From contig NZ_FOZP01000009.1 in the NCBI RefSeq assembly GCF_900116115.1, positions 62,001 to 126,000 of the forward strand: a stretch of DNA of 64,000 nucleotides, written 5' to 3'. The DNA is from Lutibacter maritimus. GTDB taxonomy: Bacteria; Bacteroidota; Bacteroidia; Flavobacteriales; Flavobacteriaceae. The translations under genes were made by a program, and so were the position numbers. The notes under the pieces were generated by a model, which worked only from the letters and a program-made list of their open reading frames with translations, made no database searches and was not told the origin of the DNA. Below are positions 8,527 through 18,151 of the stretch, one piece after another (the stretch's first letter is position 1; the number at the start of each line of letters is the position of its first letter).

Positions 8527-9546
8527 ATGAAAAAATTACCATTTATAGATAAAGTTCTATTTGTTGCAAATTCAATTGTGGCAGCAATTTCTTTGGTAGC
8601 TTTTTTAAGTTATTTTATTTCTCCAATCACTATTTCTTTAGTTTCATTTATTGGTTTATCAATTCCTTTTTTATTGCTATTAAACATCCTTTTTATTATT
8701 TATTGGGTTTTGCGTTTTAAAAAGCAATTTTTAATTTCATCTATTGTGTTATTAATTGGCATACAGTACGTTACCAAATTATATAGTTTTTCTAAAAAGA
8801 AAGTACTGCTTACAGATGATATAAAAATCATGAACTATAATGTTAGAATGTTTAACTTATACAGCTGGATTGATGAAGTGGGTATTGATCAAAAAATTTA
8901 CGATTTTATAAACGAACAACAACCTGATATTTTATGTTTGCAAGAGTTTAATCCGAAAGCTACGTTAGGATTTAATTTCCCTTACAAATACATTAAAAGA
9001 AGTGAAAAAAACGGGCAGTTTGGTCACGCTATTTTTTCGAAATATAAAATTATAAATTCAGAATCACTTAACTTTTCTAACTCTGGAAATAATACTGTTT
9101 TTGCAGATATTGTTAAAGATAAAGATACTTTTAGAATATATAACGTACATTTAGAATCGCTTAAAATTAATCCTAAAAACGAACATTTCAATCAAGAAAT
9201 TTCAGAAAAGTTACGCATTCGATTAGAAAACTCTTTTAAAAAACAAGCCAATCAAGTAGCGTTAATTATTCAGCATCAAAAACAAACTGTTTATAAAACA
9301 ATTATTTGTGGCGATTTTAATAATACCGCCTTTTCATATGTATACAAACAATTGAAAAGAGATAAAAATGATGCTTTTGAAATGGCTGGAGAAGGTTTTG
9401 GAAAAACCTATGATTTTGAATTTCCTTTAAGGATAGATTTTATATTAACCGATAAAGATATTACTGTAAATAATTTTAAAACCTTTGACGTAAAATATTC
9501 CGACCATTATCCAATTATGGCTCGTATCAATTTTAATACAAACTGA
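8527..9546 (+). CDS. Membrane-anchored endonuclease/exonuclease/phosphatase (EEP) family protein
   Basis: The 339-residue protein has two or three N-terminal hydrophobic helices (about residues 10-90), then an EEP domain. The domain shows IMNYNVRMFN (metal Asn), LCLQEF (catalytic Glu), IYNVHLES, ICGDFNNTA (Asp-Phe-Asn) and a C-terminal SDHYPIMARI (catalytic Asp-His). Members include DNase I-like nucleases and phosphodiesterases. The membrane-anchored forms common in Bacteroidota have no assigned substrate. It starts 3 nt after the second rhomboid gene and ends the operon-like run beginning at 4826. Confidence 0.88.
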   Translation: MKKLPFIDKVLFVANSIVAAISLVAFLSYFISPITISLVSFIGLSIPFLLLLNILFIIYWVLRFKKQFLISSIVLLIGIQYVTKLYSFSKKKVLLTDDIKIMNYNVRMFNLYSWIDEVGIDQKIYDFINEQQPDILCLQEFNPKATLGFNFPYKYIKRSEKNGQFGHAIFSKYKIINSESLNFSNSGNNTVFADIVKDKDTFRIYNVHLESLKINPKNEHFNQEISEKLRIRLENSFKKQANQVALIIQHQKQTVYKTIICGDFNNTAFSYVYKQLKRDKNDAFEMAGEGFGKTYDFEFPLRIDFILTDKDITVNNFKTFDVKYSDHYPIMARINFNTN

Positions 9547-9610
9547 TAAACATCAGCTAAAATACACTTTAAAAATTTTACTTTACACGCTTAAATAAAT
9601 ACTTTTTATA

Positions 9611-11737
9611 ATGAAAAAATTCACTACACTCCTATTTATTTTCACCTTCTTTTTAGGTTTTTCTCAACAAAAAAATATATCTATTGAAGATGCTGTTTTA
9701 GGATATTACAAAGGCTTGTACCCAACATCTTTATACAATTTACAATGGGTTTCAAACAGCAACACCTATATATATCAAAAAGATAACAATTTGCTTTTTT
9801 CTGATGCAAAATCTAATAATGTGATTCAAAAAATTTCATTTGAAACCATTCAAAAAACATATCCAGAATTAAGAAGGCTTCCTTATATTCAAGAAATTAC
9901 TGCTACTAATTTAACTTTTTCTAATAGAAATGCTATTGAGGTTTATAACTACAAAACAAACTCAAAAGAAAACACCATTGCTTTTGATGAAAATGCCCAA
10001 AATAGCGAATATAATGCCCATGCAAAAGCTGTTGCATATACATTAGATAACAATTTATTTATTGCAACAACTACTAATGCTAAAATTGCAGTAACTGAAA
10101 TTTCTGATAAAAACATTGTTTCCGGACAAGCAATTCACAGAAGTGAATTTGGAATTGTAAAAGGAACTTTTTGGAGTCCGGAAGGAAATTACTTAGCCTT
10201 TTATCAAAAAGATGAAACCAACGTAACAGATTATCCGTTAGTTGATATCAACACATATCCTGCTACTTTAATGAATATTAAATATCCAATGGCAGGACAA
10301 GGAAGTGAAATAGCAAAAATTGGTATTTTTAATTTAAAAACACAAAAAACAAGTTATTTAGATATTGATACTACTGATGAACATTATTTAACAAATTTAA
10401 CTTGGACTCCAGATGAAAAATACGTGTTGGTTGCCGAAATTAATCGTGAACAAAACCACGTTTGGTATAATCGTTATAGTGTTGAAACTGGTAAAAAAGT
10501 AAACACCTTGTTTGAAGAATCTAACAGCAAGTGGACTGAACCTGAGTTTGATGCTGTGTTTTTACCAAAAAGCACTACCAACTTTTTATGGTTTAGTGAG
10601 CGTGATGGTTTTATGAATTTATACGAATACACAACCGATGGAAAATTAGTAAAACAACTTACAAAATTTAATTGGGTTGTAACTGGTATTTTAGGTTTTG
10701 ATGAAAGTGGCAAAAATGTTTTTATTACAGGAACTGGTGAAGATGCAAGAGAATCTCACGCATTTAAAGTGAATTTAAAATCTGGAAAATATGCTAAAAT
10801 AACTGTTCAAAACGGAACACATTACACACAATTAAGCACAAACGGAAACTATTTAATTGATAATTACAGTAATTTAACAACTCCTAATATTACAGCAATT
10901 ACAGATATTAACAAAAAGAAAGCAACTTCAATTTTAATAGCTGAAAATCCTTTAGCAGATTACAATATTGGAACTACAGAATTTGTAACGTTAAAAGCAA
11001 ACGATGGCACCGATTTATATACCAGAGTTATTAAACCTGCAAATTTTGATGCCACTAAAAAATATCCGGTATTAATTTATGTGTATGGAGGTCCACACGC
11101 ACAAATGGTAACCAACTCTTGGTTAGGTGGTGCAAATTTATGGATGGATGTGTTTGCTACCAATGAAAACTATATTGTATTTACCTTAGACAATAGAGGT
11201 TCTGCTAACAGAGGTTTTGCTTTTGAAAGCATTATCCATAGAAATTTAGGAAATGTAGAAATGGAAGATCAATTAACAGGGGTAGACTATTTAAAATCTT
11301 TAAATTATGTAGATAGCAATAGAATTGCAGTAAATGGCTGGAGTTTTGGTGGATTTATGACTACTAGTTTAATGTTGCGTAACCCAGGAATATTTACAAC
11401 TGCAGTTGCGGGTGGACCTGTAACTGATTGGAAATATTACGAAGTAATGTACGGAGAACGTTATATGGATACACCTCAAGAGAATCCTGAAGGTTATGAA
11501 AAAGCAAAAGTGCATAACTATATTAAAAATTTAGACGGTAAATTATTATTAATTCACGGAAGCGTGGATCCAACGGTGGTACCACAACATAGTATGACTT
11601 TGCTACAGGAAGCAGTAAAACAAAAAGTGCAAATAGATTTTTTCACATACCCAATGCACGAACACAATGTGCGCGGTGTAGATAGAGTTCATTTAATTGA
11701 AAAAATGATGAACTATATTGTTGAAAATAATAAATAA
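9611..11737 (+). CDS. S9 family prolyl oligopeptidase / dipeptidyl peptidase IV-like, secreted
   Basis: The 708-residue protein starts with a signal peptide ending near GFSQ. It continues with a beta-propeller DPPIV N-terminal domain (about 80-450) and an alpha/beta-hydrolase peptidase domain. The catalytic triad is visible: Ser in NGWSFGGFMTT, Asp in HGSVDPTVVP, and His in PMHEHNVRG. The YVYGGPHAQ oxyanion motif is also present. DPPIV-type enzymes release dipeptides from N-termini with Pro or Ala at position 2, typically in the periplasm of Bacteroidota. The next gene begins 6 nt downstream and may be co-transcribed. Confidence 0.92.
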   Translation: MKKFTTLLFIFTFFLGFSQQKNISIEDAVLGYYKGLYPTSLYNLQWVSNSNTYIYQKDNNLLFSDAKSNNVIQKISFETIQKTYPELRRLPYIQEITATNLTFSNRNAIEVYNYKTNSKENTIAFDENAQNSEYNAHAKAVAYTLDNNLFIATTTNAKIAVTEISDKNIVSGQAIHRSEFGIVKGTFWSPEGNYLAFYQKDETNVTDYPLVDINTYPATLMNIKYPMAGQGSEIAKIGIFNLKTQKTSYLDIDTTDEHYLTNLTWTPDEKYVLVAEINREQNHVWYNRYSVETGKKVNTLFEESNSKWTEPEFDAVFLPKSTTNFLWFSERDGFMNLYEYTTDGKLVKQLTKFNWVVTGILGFDESGKNVFITGTGEDARESHAFKVNLKSGKYAKITVQNGTHYTQLSTNGNYLIDNYSNLTTPNITAITDINKKKATSILIAENPLADYNIGTTEFVTLKANDGTDLYTRVIKPANFDATKKYPVLIYVYGGPHAQMVTNSWLGGANLWMDVFATNENYIVFTLDNRGSANRGFAFESIIHRNLGNVEMEDQLTGVDYLKSLNYVDSNRIAVNGWSFGGFMTTSLMLRNPGIFTTAVAGGPVTDWKYYEVMYGERYMDTPQENPEGYEKAKVHNYIKNLDGKLLLIHGSVDPTVVPQHSMTLLQEAVKQKVQIDFFTYPMHEHNVRGVDRVHLIEKMMNYIVENNK

Positions 11738-11743
11738 GTTTAA

Positions 11744-12538
11744 ATGGAAACCATTACATTAATTAGTGACAATAAATTAGCCATAGTAAAAATTAATAAG
11801 GGCGAATTGGTGAGTTATTTAATTAATAATGAAGAGTTAATTCACCAAAAAGGAACAGCAGGTTGGCGAAATTCTGATACAGAAATGTTTCCAATTATTG
11901 GTCCAACCGATACTAATAATTTTGAAGTTTCAACTCCAATAGGTAATTGTATTCAAGATCAGCACGGCGTGTTGAGAGAATTAAACTATATGTTGATACA
12001 CAGCAGTGCTACTACTGCTGTGTATCAAAAAAAATACAACGCAAATAGTGCTGTTAAAAACTCGAAATTCCCTGATAAATCACCTAAAGAATTGGTTTTT
12101 TGGCCGTATGATTTTACTTTCAAAAAAAGTTTTGAACTAACCAACACATCCTTAAAAATTACTTTTGAAATTGAGGCTGAAATTGGAATGCCATTTATGT
12201 TGGGTTATCACCCAGCTTTTAAACTTTATGGCAATTTCTCTGAAATTTGTAAAACAGAAAATCAGGAAGTAAGCCTTCAAAAAATTATGGCTGGAGGCAG
12301 CACTGCATATCCAATTTTAAATTGCAATGAAGTTACTTTAATAAAACAAAACGGCGTAAATATTTCTATTAAAACCACTGGCTTTAAAGGATTTATGTTT
12401 TGGACAGAAGTACCTACAATGCTTTGTATAGAACCTATTACAGCGTATCCTTATCAGGAAGGCAACATGTTAAATGCCAATTTATTCAATATTTCAAATG
12501 GAAGTAATTCATTTAAAGTTGAAATAAAACCTATTTAA
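11744..12538 (+). CDS. Aldose 1-epimerase family protein (LacX-like)
   Basis: This 264-residue protein has the galactose-mutarotase fold signatures of the LacX-like subgroup: MFPIIGPTD (like the usual FP.vGr.), QDQHGVLREL carrying the probable catalytic His-Gly, LGYHPAFKL, and a C-terminal LCIEPITAYP with the conserved Glu. It would interconvert anomers of an aldose or a derivative, but the substrate is not predictable. It follows the S9 peptidase by 6 nt. Its 3' end overlaps the convergent lipoprotein gene by 8 nt. A perfect 15-bp inverted repeat lies inside the coding sequence (listed separately). Confidence 0.82.
   Translation: METITLISDNKLAIVKINKGELVSYLINNEELIHQKGTAGWRNSDTEMFPIIGPTDTNNFEVSTPIGNCIQDQHGVLRELNYMLIHSSATTAVYQKKYNANSAVKNSKFPDKSPKELVFWPYDFTFKKSFELTNTSLKITFEIEAEIGMPFMLGYHPAFKLYGNFSEICKTENQEVSLQKIMAGGSTAYPILNCNEVTLIKQNGVNISIKTTGFKGFMFWTEVPTMLCIEPITAYPYQEGNMLNANLFNISNGSNSFKVEIKPI
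11993..12028. repeat. Perfect 15-bp inverted repeat (hairpin) inside a coding sequence
   Basis: The left arm TTGATACACAGCAGT (11993-12007) and the right arm ACTGCTGTGTATCAA (12014-12028) are exact reverse complements around a 6-nt GCTACT loop. It lies wholly within the aldose-epimerase-like gene and encodes LIHSSATTAVYQ. No T-tract follows, so it is not an ordinary terminator. Confidence 0.9.
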
Positions 12539-14144
12539 TTTTAGCTTTTTTCACTCGTTTTAAAGTCAATAAATTGGTTGGATTTATTCCTAAACCACTA
12601 ACATTTTTTTGGGTAAAACGTACCACCTCATCATAGTACAAAGGAACAATAACTGATGATTCCATAACCAAACTATCCATTTTTTGATACAATGCTCTTC
12701 GTTTTAAATTATCAGTAATCTGTATAGACTCCTCATACATTCTATCAAACTGTTTAGAACTATAATGCGTGTAATTTGGTCCGTTTGGTGAAAAGTTTTT
12801 ACTATGAAATATAAATAAATAATTTTCCGCATCAGGATAATCAGCTACCCAACTTCCTCTAAAAATACTTAATTTACCATTTACTTTTGTTTGTCGCAAT
12901 GTTGAAGGCGGCAATACATCAATTTTAACTTCTAAACCTGTTTTACCAACTTCTCGCTGAATATATTCACATAAATCTAAATACTGACTATTAGTACTTA
13001 TGGTGATAGAAGGATTGGTATTTCCTGTTTCTTGTATATATTCTTGCACCAATTGTTTAGCTTTTTCTGGCTGATAGGTATAGCCTTTCATATTATTAAA
13101 AGAAGGTAAACCTTTAGGAATAAAGCCATTAACTGCTGGAGTTCCAATGCCATTTCTTAAATATTGAATCATTTTCACACGGTCAAATCCATAATTTAGT
13201 GCTTTTCTAATTTTTATGGAATTCACTTCTTTTTCTGCGGCATCTAAATAAATTCCCAAATATTCAGTATTTAAATAAGGACCTGAAACCATATTAATCT
13301 TTTCTTTATGAGCCTGTTTTAATTTTGCATCCGTAGTTAATAAATCATCTTTATAAGAAGCATCAATACTGCTCATAAAATCTAAATTCCCTTGAATAAA
13401 CTGTAAAAATTCACTTTGTTTATCTGGTAAAAAAGTAATGGCAACAGCTTCTAAATAAGGTAATCTATTTCCTTTTTCATCTTTTTCAAAATACTCGATA
13501 TTTTTTCTAAAAACCAATTTGGTATTTTCCACCCACAATTTAAACTGAAACGGACCAGTACCAATTGGATTTGCTCTAAAAGTACTTCCAAAATAATCTA
13601 CTGCTTCTTTTGGAACTACCGAGCAATATTTCATACTTAATAAACTTAAAAAAGGCGGAAAAGATTGCTTTAAGTTTATAACAAAAGTGCTATCATTTTT
13701 AGCTTCAAACGTATCAACAAAATCTAACACCCACTTTCCTGAAGCTGCTATATCAGAATCTATTAACCTATTAAAGCTATACACAAAATCATTGGCAATA
13801 ACTGTTCTGGTTGAATCTTTACCAAAAAGTATATGCTTATGAAATTTCACATCTTTTCTTAAGTTAAAGGCATATGTTTTTCCATCTTCAGAAATTTCCC
13901 AAGATGTAGCAATATCTGGTTGAACCTCTAAACGATCATCTAATTGTACCAATCCATTAAACAATTGATTTGTTGCCCAAATGGTACGCAAATCTTTGGC
14001 AAAAGCCGGATCTAACGTTGTAATATTAGCGTGTTCATTAAACCTAAAAACCTGATTATCGTTATATTTTGAAGTTTTATTTTTACACGAAACAACTAAA
14101 AAACAGCCAATTACAATCAGCCAATACTTATTTTTCAAAACCAT
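12531..14144 (-). CDS. ABC-type oligopeptide/dipeptide-binding lipoprotein (SBP family 5)
   Basis: The 537-residue protein has lipobox FLVVSC near residue 20 and the family 5 solute-binding layout. Recognisable segments are ITTLDPAFAKD, LFNGLVQLDD, WEISEDGKTYAFNLRKDVKFH, NPIGTGPFQFKLW, KIRKALNYGFDR and SWVADYPDAENYLFIFHS. Such proteins deliver peptides, or sometimes other ligands, to an ABC permease, but no permease or ATPase gene is adjacent. In Bacteroidota many of these are orphan lipoproteins. Its start overlaps the end of the upstream ABM-domain gene by 17 nt. Its end overlaps the convergent epimerase-like gene by 8 nt. The ligand is unknown. Confidence 0.87.
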   Translation of the reverse strand: MVLKNKYWLIVIGCFLVVSCKNKTSKYNDNQVFRFNEHANITTLDPAFAKDLRTIWATNQLFNGLVQLDDRLEVQPDIATSWEISEDGKTYAFNLRKDVKFHKHILFGKDSTRTVIANDFVYSFNRLIDSDIAASGKWVLDFVDTFEAKNDSTFVINLKQSFPPFLSLLSMKYCSVVPKEAVDYFGSTFRANPIGTGPFQFKLWVENTKLVFRKNIEYFEKDEKGNRLPYLEAVAITFLPDKQSEFLQFIQGNLDFMSSIDASYKDDLLTTDAKLKQAHKEKINMVSGPYLNTEYLGIYLDAAEKEVNSIKIRKALNYGFDRVKMIQYLRNGIGTPAVNGFIPKGLPSFNNMKGYTYQPEKAKQLVQEYIQETGNTNPSITISTNSQYLDLCEYIQREVGKTGLEVKIDVLPPSTLRQTKVNGKLSIFRGSWVADYPDAENYLFIFHSKNFSPNGPNYTHYSSKQFDRMYEESIQITDNLKRRALYQKMDSLVMESSVIVPLYYDEVVRFTQKNVSGLGINPTNLLTLKRVKKAKIK

Positions 14145-14445
14145 ATTCGTGTTCTACTTTACAAATTCTAAGTTGGTATTTTTTATACCACAATGCTCTC
14201 CCTTTTTCTCTGGCAACTGTATGCTCTACATTATTTTTCCAATTTAAAATTGTTTCTAAACTTTCCCAATAACTCACGGTTATTCCTAAACCATCTCTCG
14301 CTGATTCAATTCCCAAATATCCCGGTTGTAACTTGGCTAGTTCTTCCATTCTGTGAGCTGTTTCCAAATATCCATCATCAACCGTTGTTCTAATGGTAGA
14401 AAATATGACAGCATAATAAGGTGGCTTTGGTGTTGAAGCAATCAT
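14128..14445 (-). CDS. Antibiotic biosynthesis monooxygenase (ABM) domain protein
   Basis: This is a 105-residue single-domain protein with a ferredoxin-like ABM fold. It has the pattern YYAVIFSTIRT...YLETAHRMEELAKLQPGYLG...GITVSYWESLETILNWKN...WYKKYQLRICKVEHEY. ABM proteins range from quinol monooxygenases to heme-degrading enzymes. The family alone does not define the reaction, and the conserved tryptophans fit small cytosolic stress-type members. It is the first gene of a two-gene minus-strand unit with the peptide-binding lipoprotein, overlapping it by 17 nt. It is divergent from mtaB. Confidence 0.8.
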   Translation of the reverse strand: MIASTPKPPYYAVIFSTIRTTVDDGYLETAHRMEELAKLQPGYLGIESARDGLGITVSYWESLETILNWKNNVEHTVAREKGRALWYKKYQLRICKVEHEYGFEK

Positions 14446-14466
14446 AATTATAAAAATAAAATTCTG

Positions 14467-14474
14467 TACTTTTG
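14467..14474 (+). promoter_or_regulatory. Putative -7 promoter element for mtaB
   Basis: TACTTTTG matches TAnnTTTG and is followed by GCATC, with the mtaB ATG 20 nt downstream. Confidence 0.6.
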
Positions 14475-14494
14475 CATCCGATAAATGTACAAGA

Positions 14495-15829
14495 ATGAGC
14501 GCACAAAAAAAAGTCGCATTTTACACTTTAGGTTGTAAGTTAAATTTTTCGGAAACATCTACCATTGCCAGAAGCTTTCAAAATGAAGGTTTTGACCGTG
14601 TTGAGTTTGATGAAGTTGCTGATATATATGTAATTAACACTTGCTCGGTAACAGATAATGCCGATAAACGATTTAAAACTATTGTTAAAAATGCGCTAAA
14701 ACAAAATGAAAATGCATTTTTAATTGCCATAGGTTGTTATGCACAATTAAAACCTGAAGAATTAGCCGCTGTTGATGGCGTAGATTTAGTGTTGGGTGCA
14801 ACGGAAAAATTTAAAGTTACAGATTATATAAATGATCTTAGTAAAAATGAAATGGGCGAAGTTCATTCCTGCGAAATTGAAGAAGCCGATTTTTATGTGG
14901 GCTCCTACTCTATTGGCGATAGAACTCGCGCATTTTTAAAAGTGCAAGATGGTTGTGATTACAAATGTACGTATTGCACTATTCCGCTGGCTAGAGGAAT
15001 TTCTAGAAGTGATGAATTGCAAAATGTGTTAAAAAATGCCAAAGAAATTTCAGAAAAAGGTATTAAAGAAATTGTGCTTACTGGCGTAAATATTGGTGAT
15101 TACGGAAAAGGTGAATTTGGAAACAAAAAACACGAACATACGTTTTTAGAATTGGTGCAAGCCCTCGATACCGTTGAAGGAATTCACAGATTGCGAATTT
15201 CATCCATAGAACCAAATTTATTAACCAATGAAACTATTGAATTTGTAGCAAATTCAAACAGTTTTGTTCCACATTTTCACATTCCGTTACAAAGTGGAAG
15301 TGATACCTTATTAAAACTAATGAAGCGTAGATATTTACGTGAAACCTACGATAACAGAGTAGAAGCCATTAAAAAAACAATGCCAAATGCGTGTATTGGT
15401 GTGGATGTAATTGTTGGTTTTCCTGGTGAAACTGATGAGTTATTTTTAGAAACGTACAACTATTTAAATCAATTAGATATTTCATATTTGCATGTGTTCA
15501 CTTACTCTGAACGCCCAAATACAGAAGCTGTTGAAATGGATGGCATTGTTCCGTTAAAAACAAGAAATAAACGTAGTAAAATGTTACGAGGTTTATCGGT
15601 TAAAAAAAGAAGAGCTTTTTATGAAAGTCAACTTGGAAATGAATGTGTAGTGCTTTTTGAAAGTGAAAACAAAGAAGGCTTTATTCACGGATTTACTGAA
15701 AATTATGTAAAAGTAAAAACGCCTTGGAATCCGGAATTGGTAAACACTTTACACACCGTAAAATTATCCAAAATTGATGAAGATGGCAGTGTTCGATTTG
15801 ATTGGATAAAAGAACCTATTTTTAATTAA
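14495..15829 (+). CDS. mtaB: tRNA (t6A37) methylthiotransferase MtaB
   Basis: The 444-residue protein has the three-domain MTTase layout. The N-terminal UPF0004 domain has Cys residues in TLGCKLN, NTCSVT and IGCYAQ for one [4Fe-4S] cluster. The radical SAM core contains DGCDYKCTYCTIPLARG (CxxxCxxC). A C-terminal TRAM domain follows. The ligands in KLNFSE and VTDNADKR place it in the MtaB branch rather than MiaB or RimO. It adds a methylthio group to t6A37 of ANN-decoding tRNAs. A MarC gene follows after 11 nt. Confidence 0.92.
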   Translation: MSAQKKVAFYTLGCKLNFSETSTIARSFQNEGFDRVEFDEVADIYVINTCSVTDNADKRFKTIVKNALKQNENAFLIAIGCYAQLKPEELAAVDGVDLVLGATEKFKVTDYINDLSKNEMGEVHSCEIEEADFYVGSYSIGDRTRAFLKVQDGCDYKCTYCTIPLARGISRSDELQNVLKNAKEISEKGIKEIVLTGVNIGDYGKGEFGNKKHEHTFLELVQALDTVEGIHRLRISSIEPNLLTNETIEFVANSNSFVPHFHIPLQSGSDTLLKLMKRRYLRETYDNRVEAIKKTMPNACIGVDVIVGFPGETDELFLETYNYLNQLDISYLHVFTYSERPNTEAVEMDGIVPLKTRNKRSKMLRGLSVKKRRAFYESQLGNECVVLFESENKEGFIHGFTENYVKVKTPWNPELVNTLHTVKLSKIDEDGSVRFDWIKEPIFN

Positions 15830-15840
15830 TACTATTTATT

Positions 15841-16482
15841 GTGACCGAAATATATTCATTTGCTTTACTAGCTTTTACGGCATTTTTTACCATCATAAAC
15901 CCATTAGGTACTATGCCTATTTTTATGTCAATGACGGCTTCATTAAGCAAGCAACACAGAAAACAAACAGCAAAAAAAGCAACTATCGTAGCTTTTTTTA
16001 CAGTAGTAGCTTTTGCTTTTTCTGGTCAAGTGCTATTTAAATTCTTCGGAATTTCAGTAAATAGCTTTAGAGTAGTTGGTGGTTTAATATTTTTTATGAT
16101 GGGTTGGGATATGTTGCAAGCCAGATTAGGACACTTTAAACATACTGATGATGAAGATAAAATTGATGCGTATGTTGAAGATATTTCTATTACACCTTTG
16201 GCAATTCCTATGATTTGTGGGCCTGGAGCCATCACAAATGCCATTATTTTAATGGAAGATGCAAAAGATATTCCTCAAAAAATAACATTAATTATTATAA
16301 TTGGTGTGGTGCTATTAATTACCTATTTAGTGTTAGTTGGTGCTAGTAAAATTACCGAAAAACTAGGATCTACAGGTAATAAAGTAATGATGCGTTTAAT
16401 GGGATTAATTGTAATGGTAATTGCTGTAGAATTTTTCTTTAGTGGTTTAAAACCAATTATTCAAGGAATACTCCATACATAG
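15841..16482 (+). CDS. MarC family integral membrane protein
   Basis: The 213-residue protein has about six transmembrane helices and MarC-family motifs: IINPLGTMPIFMSMT near the N-terminus, RVVGGLIFFMMGWDMLQA, and ITPLAIPMICGPGAITNAI in the middle. Despite the name, MarC proteins are not shown to cause multiple antibiotic resistance, and their transport role is unresolved. The start is a GTG. The stop overlaps the GTG start of the following hydrolase gene (TAGTG), indicating translational coupling. Confidence 0.88.
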   Translation: MTEIYSFALLAFTAFFTIINPLGTMPIFMSMTASLSKQHRKQTAKKATIVAFFTVVAFAFSGQVLFKFFGISVNSFRVVGGLIFFMMGWDMLQARLGHFKHTDDEDKIDAYVEDISITPLAIPMICGPGAITNAIILMEDAKDIPQKITLIIIIGVVLLITYLVLVGASKITEKLGSTGNKVMMRLMGLIVMVIAVEFFFSGLKPIIQGILHT

Positions 16483-17144
16483 TGGAAAACTCAAAAACAC
16501 ATATTTATTTTGTTCCTGGTTTAGCGGCTAGTTCAAAAATATTTGAATATTTACAGTTTCCAGAAGATAAATTTGAACTGCATTTTTTTGAATGGTTATT
16601 GCCAATATCTGAAAATGAGCCTCTTGAAGCGTATGCTTTAAGAATGGCACAATTGGTAAAAGAAAAAAATCCTGTTTTAGTAGGAGTTTCATTTGGAGGA
16701 ATTATTGTGCAAGAAATGAGTAAACATTTACATCCAAAAAAGGTAATACTTATATCGAGCATAAAATCAAATAAAGAACTTCCAAAAAGATTAAAAATAA
16801 TACAAAAAACAAAAATTTATAAATTATTTCCTGCACACGCAATAAAAAATATTGAAGGTTTCTTTAAATATGCTTTTGGTGATTATGCCAAAAAACGTGT
16901 GAAAATTTATAAAGAATATTTATCTGTAAGAGATGAAACCTACCTAAAGTGGGCTATTTATAATGTATTGCACTGGAATCAAAAAAAACCAATAGAAAAT
17001 TTAATTCACATTCACGGTATTGATGATGAAATTTTTCCAATAAAACATATAAAAAATTGTATTACCATAAATAAAGGAACGCACATTATGATTTTACAAA
17101 AAGCAAAAAAAATAAGTGAAATAATTATTGATTCACTTAATTAA
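16482..17144 (+). CDS. Alpha/beta-fold hydrolase
   Basis: The 220-residue protein starts at a GTG overlapping the MarC stop. It has YFVPGLAAS (oxyanion HG-like position), the nucleophile elbow GVSFGGIIVQE, an Asp in HIHGIDDEIFP and a C-terminal His in NKGTHIMIL, so a Ser-Asp-His triad is plausible. No signal peptide is present and it should be cytosolic. The substrate cannot be predicted. It may be a small esterase or thioesterase. Confidence 0.8.
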   Translation: MENSKTHIYFVPGLAASSKIFEYLQFPEDKFELHFFEWLLPISENEPLEAYALRMAQLVKEKNPVLVGVSFGGIIVQEMSKHLHPKKVILISSIKSNKELPKRLKIIQKTKIYKLFPAHAIKNIEGFFKYAFGDYAKKRVKIYKEYLSVRDETYLKWAIYNVLHWNQKKPIENLIHIHGIDDEIFPIKHIKNCITINKGTHIMILQKAKKISEIIIDSLN

Positions 17145-17217
17145 TTGTTAAATTGAATGTTTACAAATTAAAGCGTGAATTTTATTTGTAATTTCACAGC
17201 AATTAAAAACTACTACT

Positions 17218-18135
17218 ATGGATAAATCAATAAAAATTTTAGGATTAATCGCTATTATTTCTGTTTCTTCCATGTTTATTTTTGGCACTAAAACAGATAG
17301 TATAAAAAATGTTTTAAATAGCGATAAAAACACTAGTGAAACCTATCAAATTAAGGCATTAAAAATTCCTGACTATTTAGAATTTGCCGGTGAAAAAGTA
17401 CCATTAAACAAACCTGACATTTACGAACGTATTGATAAAGAACTACTTGTAAATACCTATTGGCAATCTAATGGGTTGCTTTTAATAAAAAGAGCTAACA
17501 AATATTTCCCTATAATAGAGCCAATTTTAAAGAAAAATGGTATTCCTGATGATTTTAAATATTTAGCAGTTATTGAAAGTGGTTTACAAAATATTACTTC
17601 GCCTGCTGGAGCAACTGGATTTTGGCAAATTATGTCAGCAACCGCAAAAGAAAATAATTTAGAAGTAAACGCTAATGTTGATGAACGCTATCATATAGAA
17701 AAATCTACAGAAGTAGCTTGTGACTATTTAAAAAAAGCGAAAAACAGGTTTGGTAACTGGACACTTGCGGCAGCATCTTACAATGCAGGAATGTACGGAA
17801 TTTCAAAAAAATTAGAAGAACAATTGGTAGATGATTATTATGATTTATTAGTTTCTGATGAAACAAAAAGATATGTTCCAAGGATAGTTGCAGTTAAAGA
17901 AATATTATCAAATCCAGAGAAATACGGTTTTATTTTTGATAAAGAAGATTTATACACAGAACCTGAAGTAAAAATAATAAAGGTAGATAGTGCAATTACA
18001 AATATTGCGCGTTTTTCTAAAGATCTTGGTATTAATTATATGGTATTAAAACTACATAACCCTTGGTTACGAGAAAATAATTTAAATAATGCTTCAAAAA
18101 AATTATACGAAATTAAAATACCTAAAGATTTATAA
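17218..18135 (+). CDS. Lytic transglycosylase (SLT domain), exported
   Basis: The 305-residue protein has an N-terminal hydrophobic segment (ILGLIAIISVSSMFIFG) acting as signal or anchor. An SLT-type domain follows: YLAVIESGLQN with the catalytic Glu, GATGFWQIM, and AAASYNAGMYGISKKL. These are family 1 lytic transglycosylase motifs (MltD/Slt-like) for cleaving the MurNAc-GlcNAc bond of peptidoglycan. The C-terminal 60 residues resemble the linker that precedes LysM repeats in MltD proteins, but no LysM repeat is present. The cluster upstream is the hydrolase gene, 73 nt away. Confidence 0.88.
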   Translation: MDKSIKILGLIAIISVSSMFIFGTKTDSIKNVLNSDKNTSETYQIKALKIPDYLEFAGEKVPLNKPDIYERIDKELLVNTYWQSNGLLLIKRANKYFPIIEPILKKNGIPDDFKYLAVIESGLQNITSPAGATGFWQIMSATAKENNLEVNANVDERYHIEKSTEVACDYLKKAKNRFGNWTLAAASYNAGMYGISKKLEEQLVDDYYDLLVSDETKRYVPRIVAVKEILSNPEKYGFIFDKEDLYTEPEVKIIKVDSAITNIARFSKDLGINYMVLKLHNPWLRENNLNNASKKLYEIKIPKDL

Positions 18136-18151
18136 CATAGTAATTGTGAAA

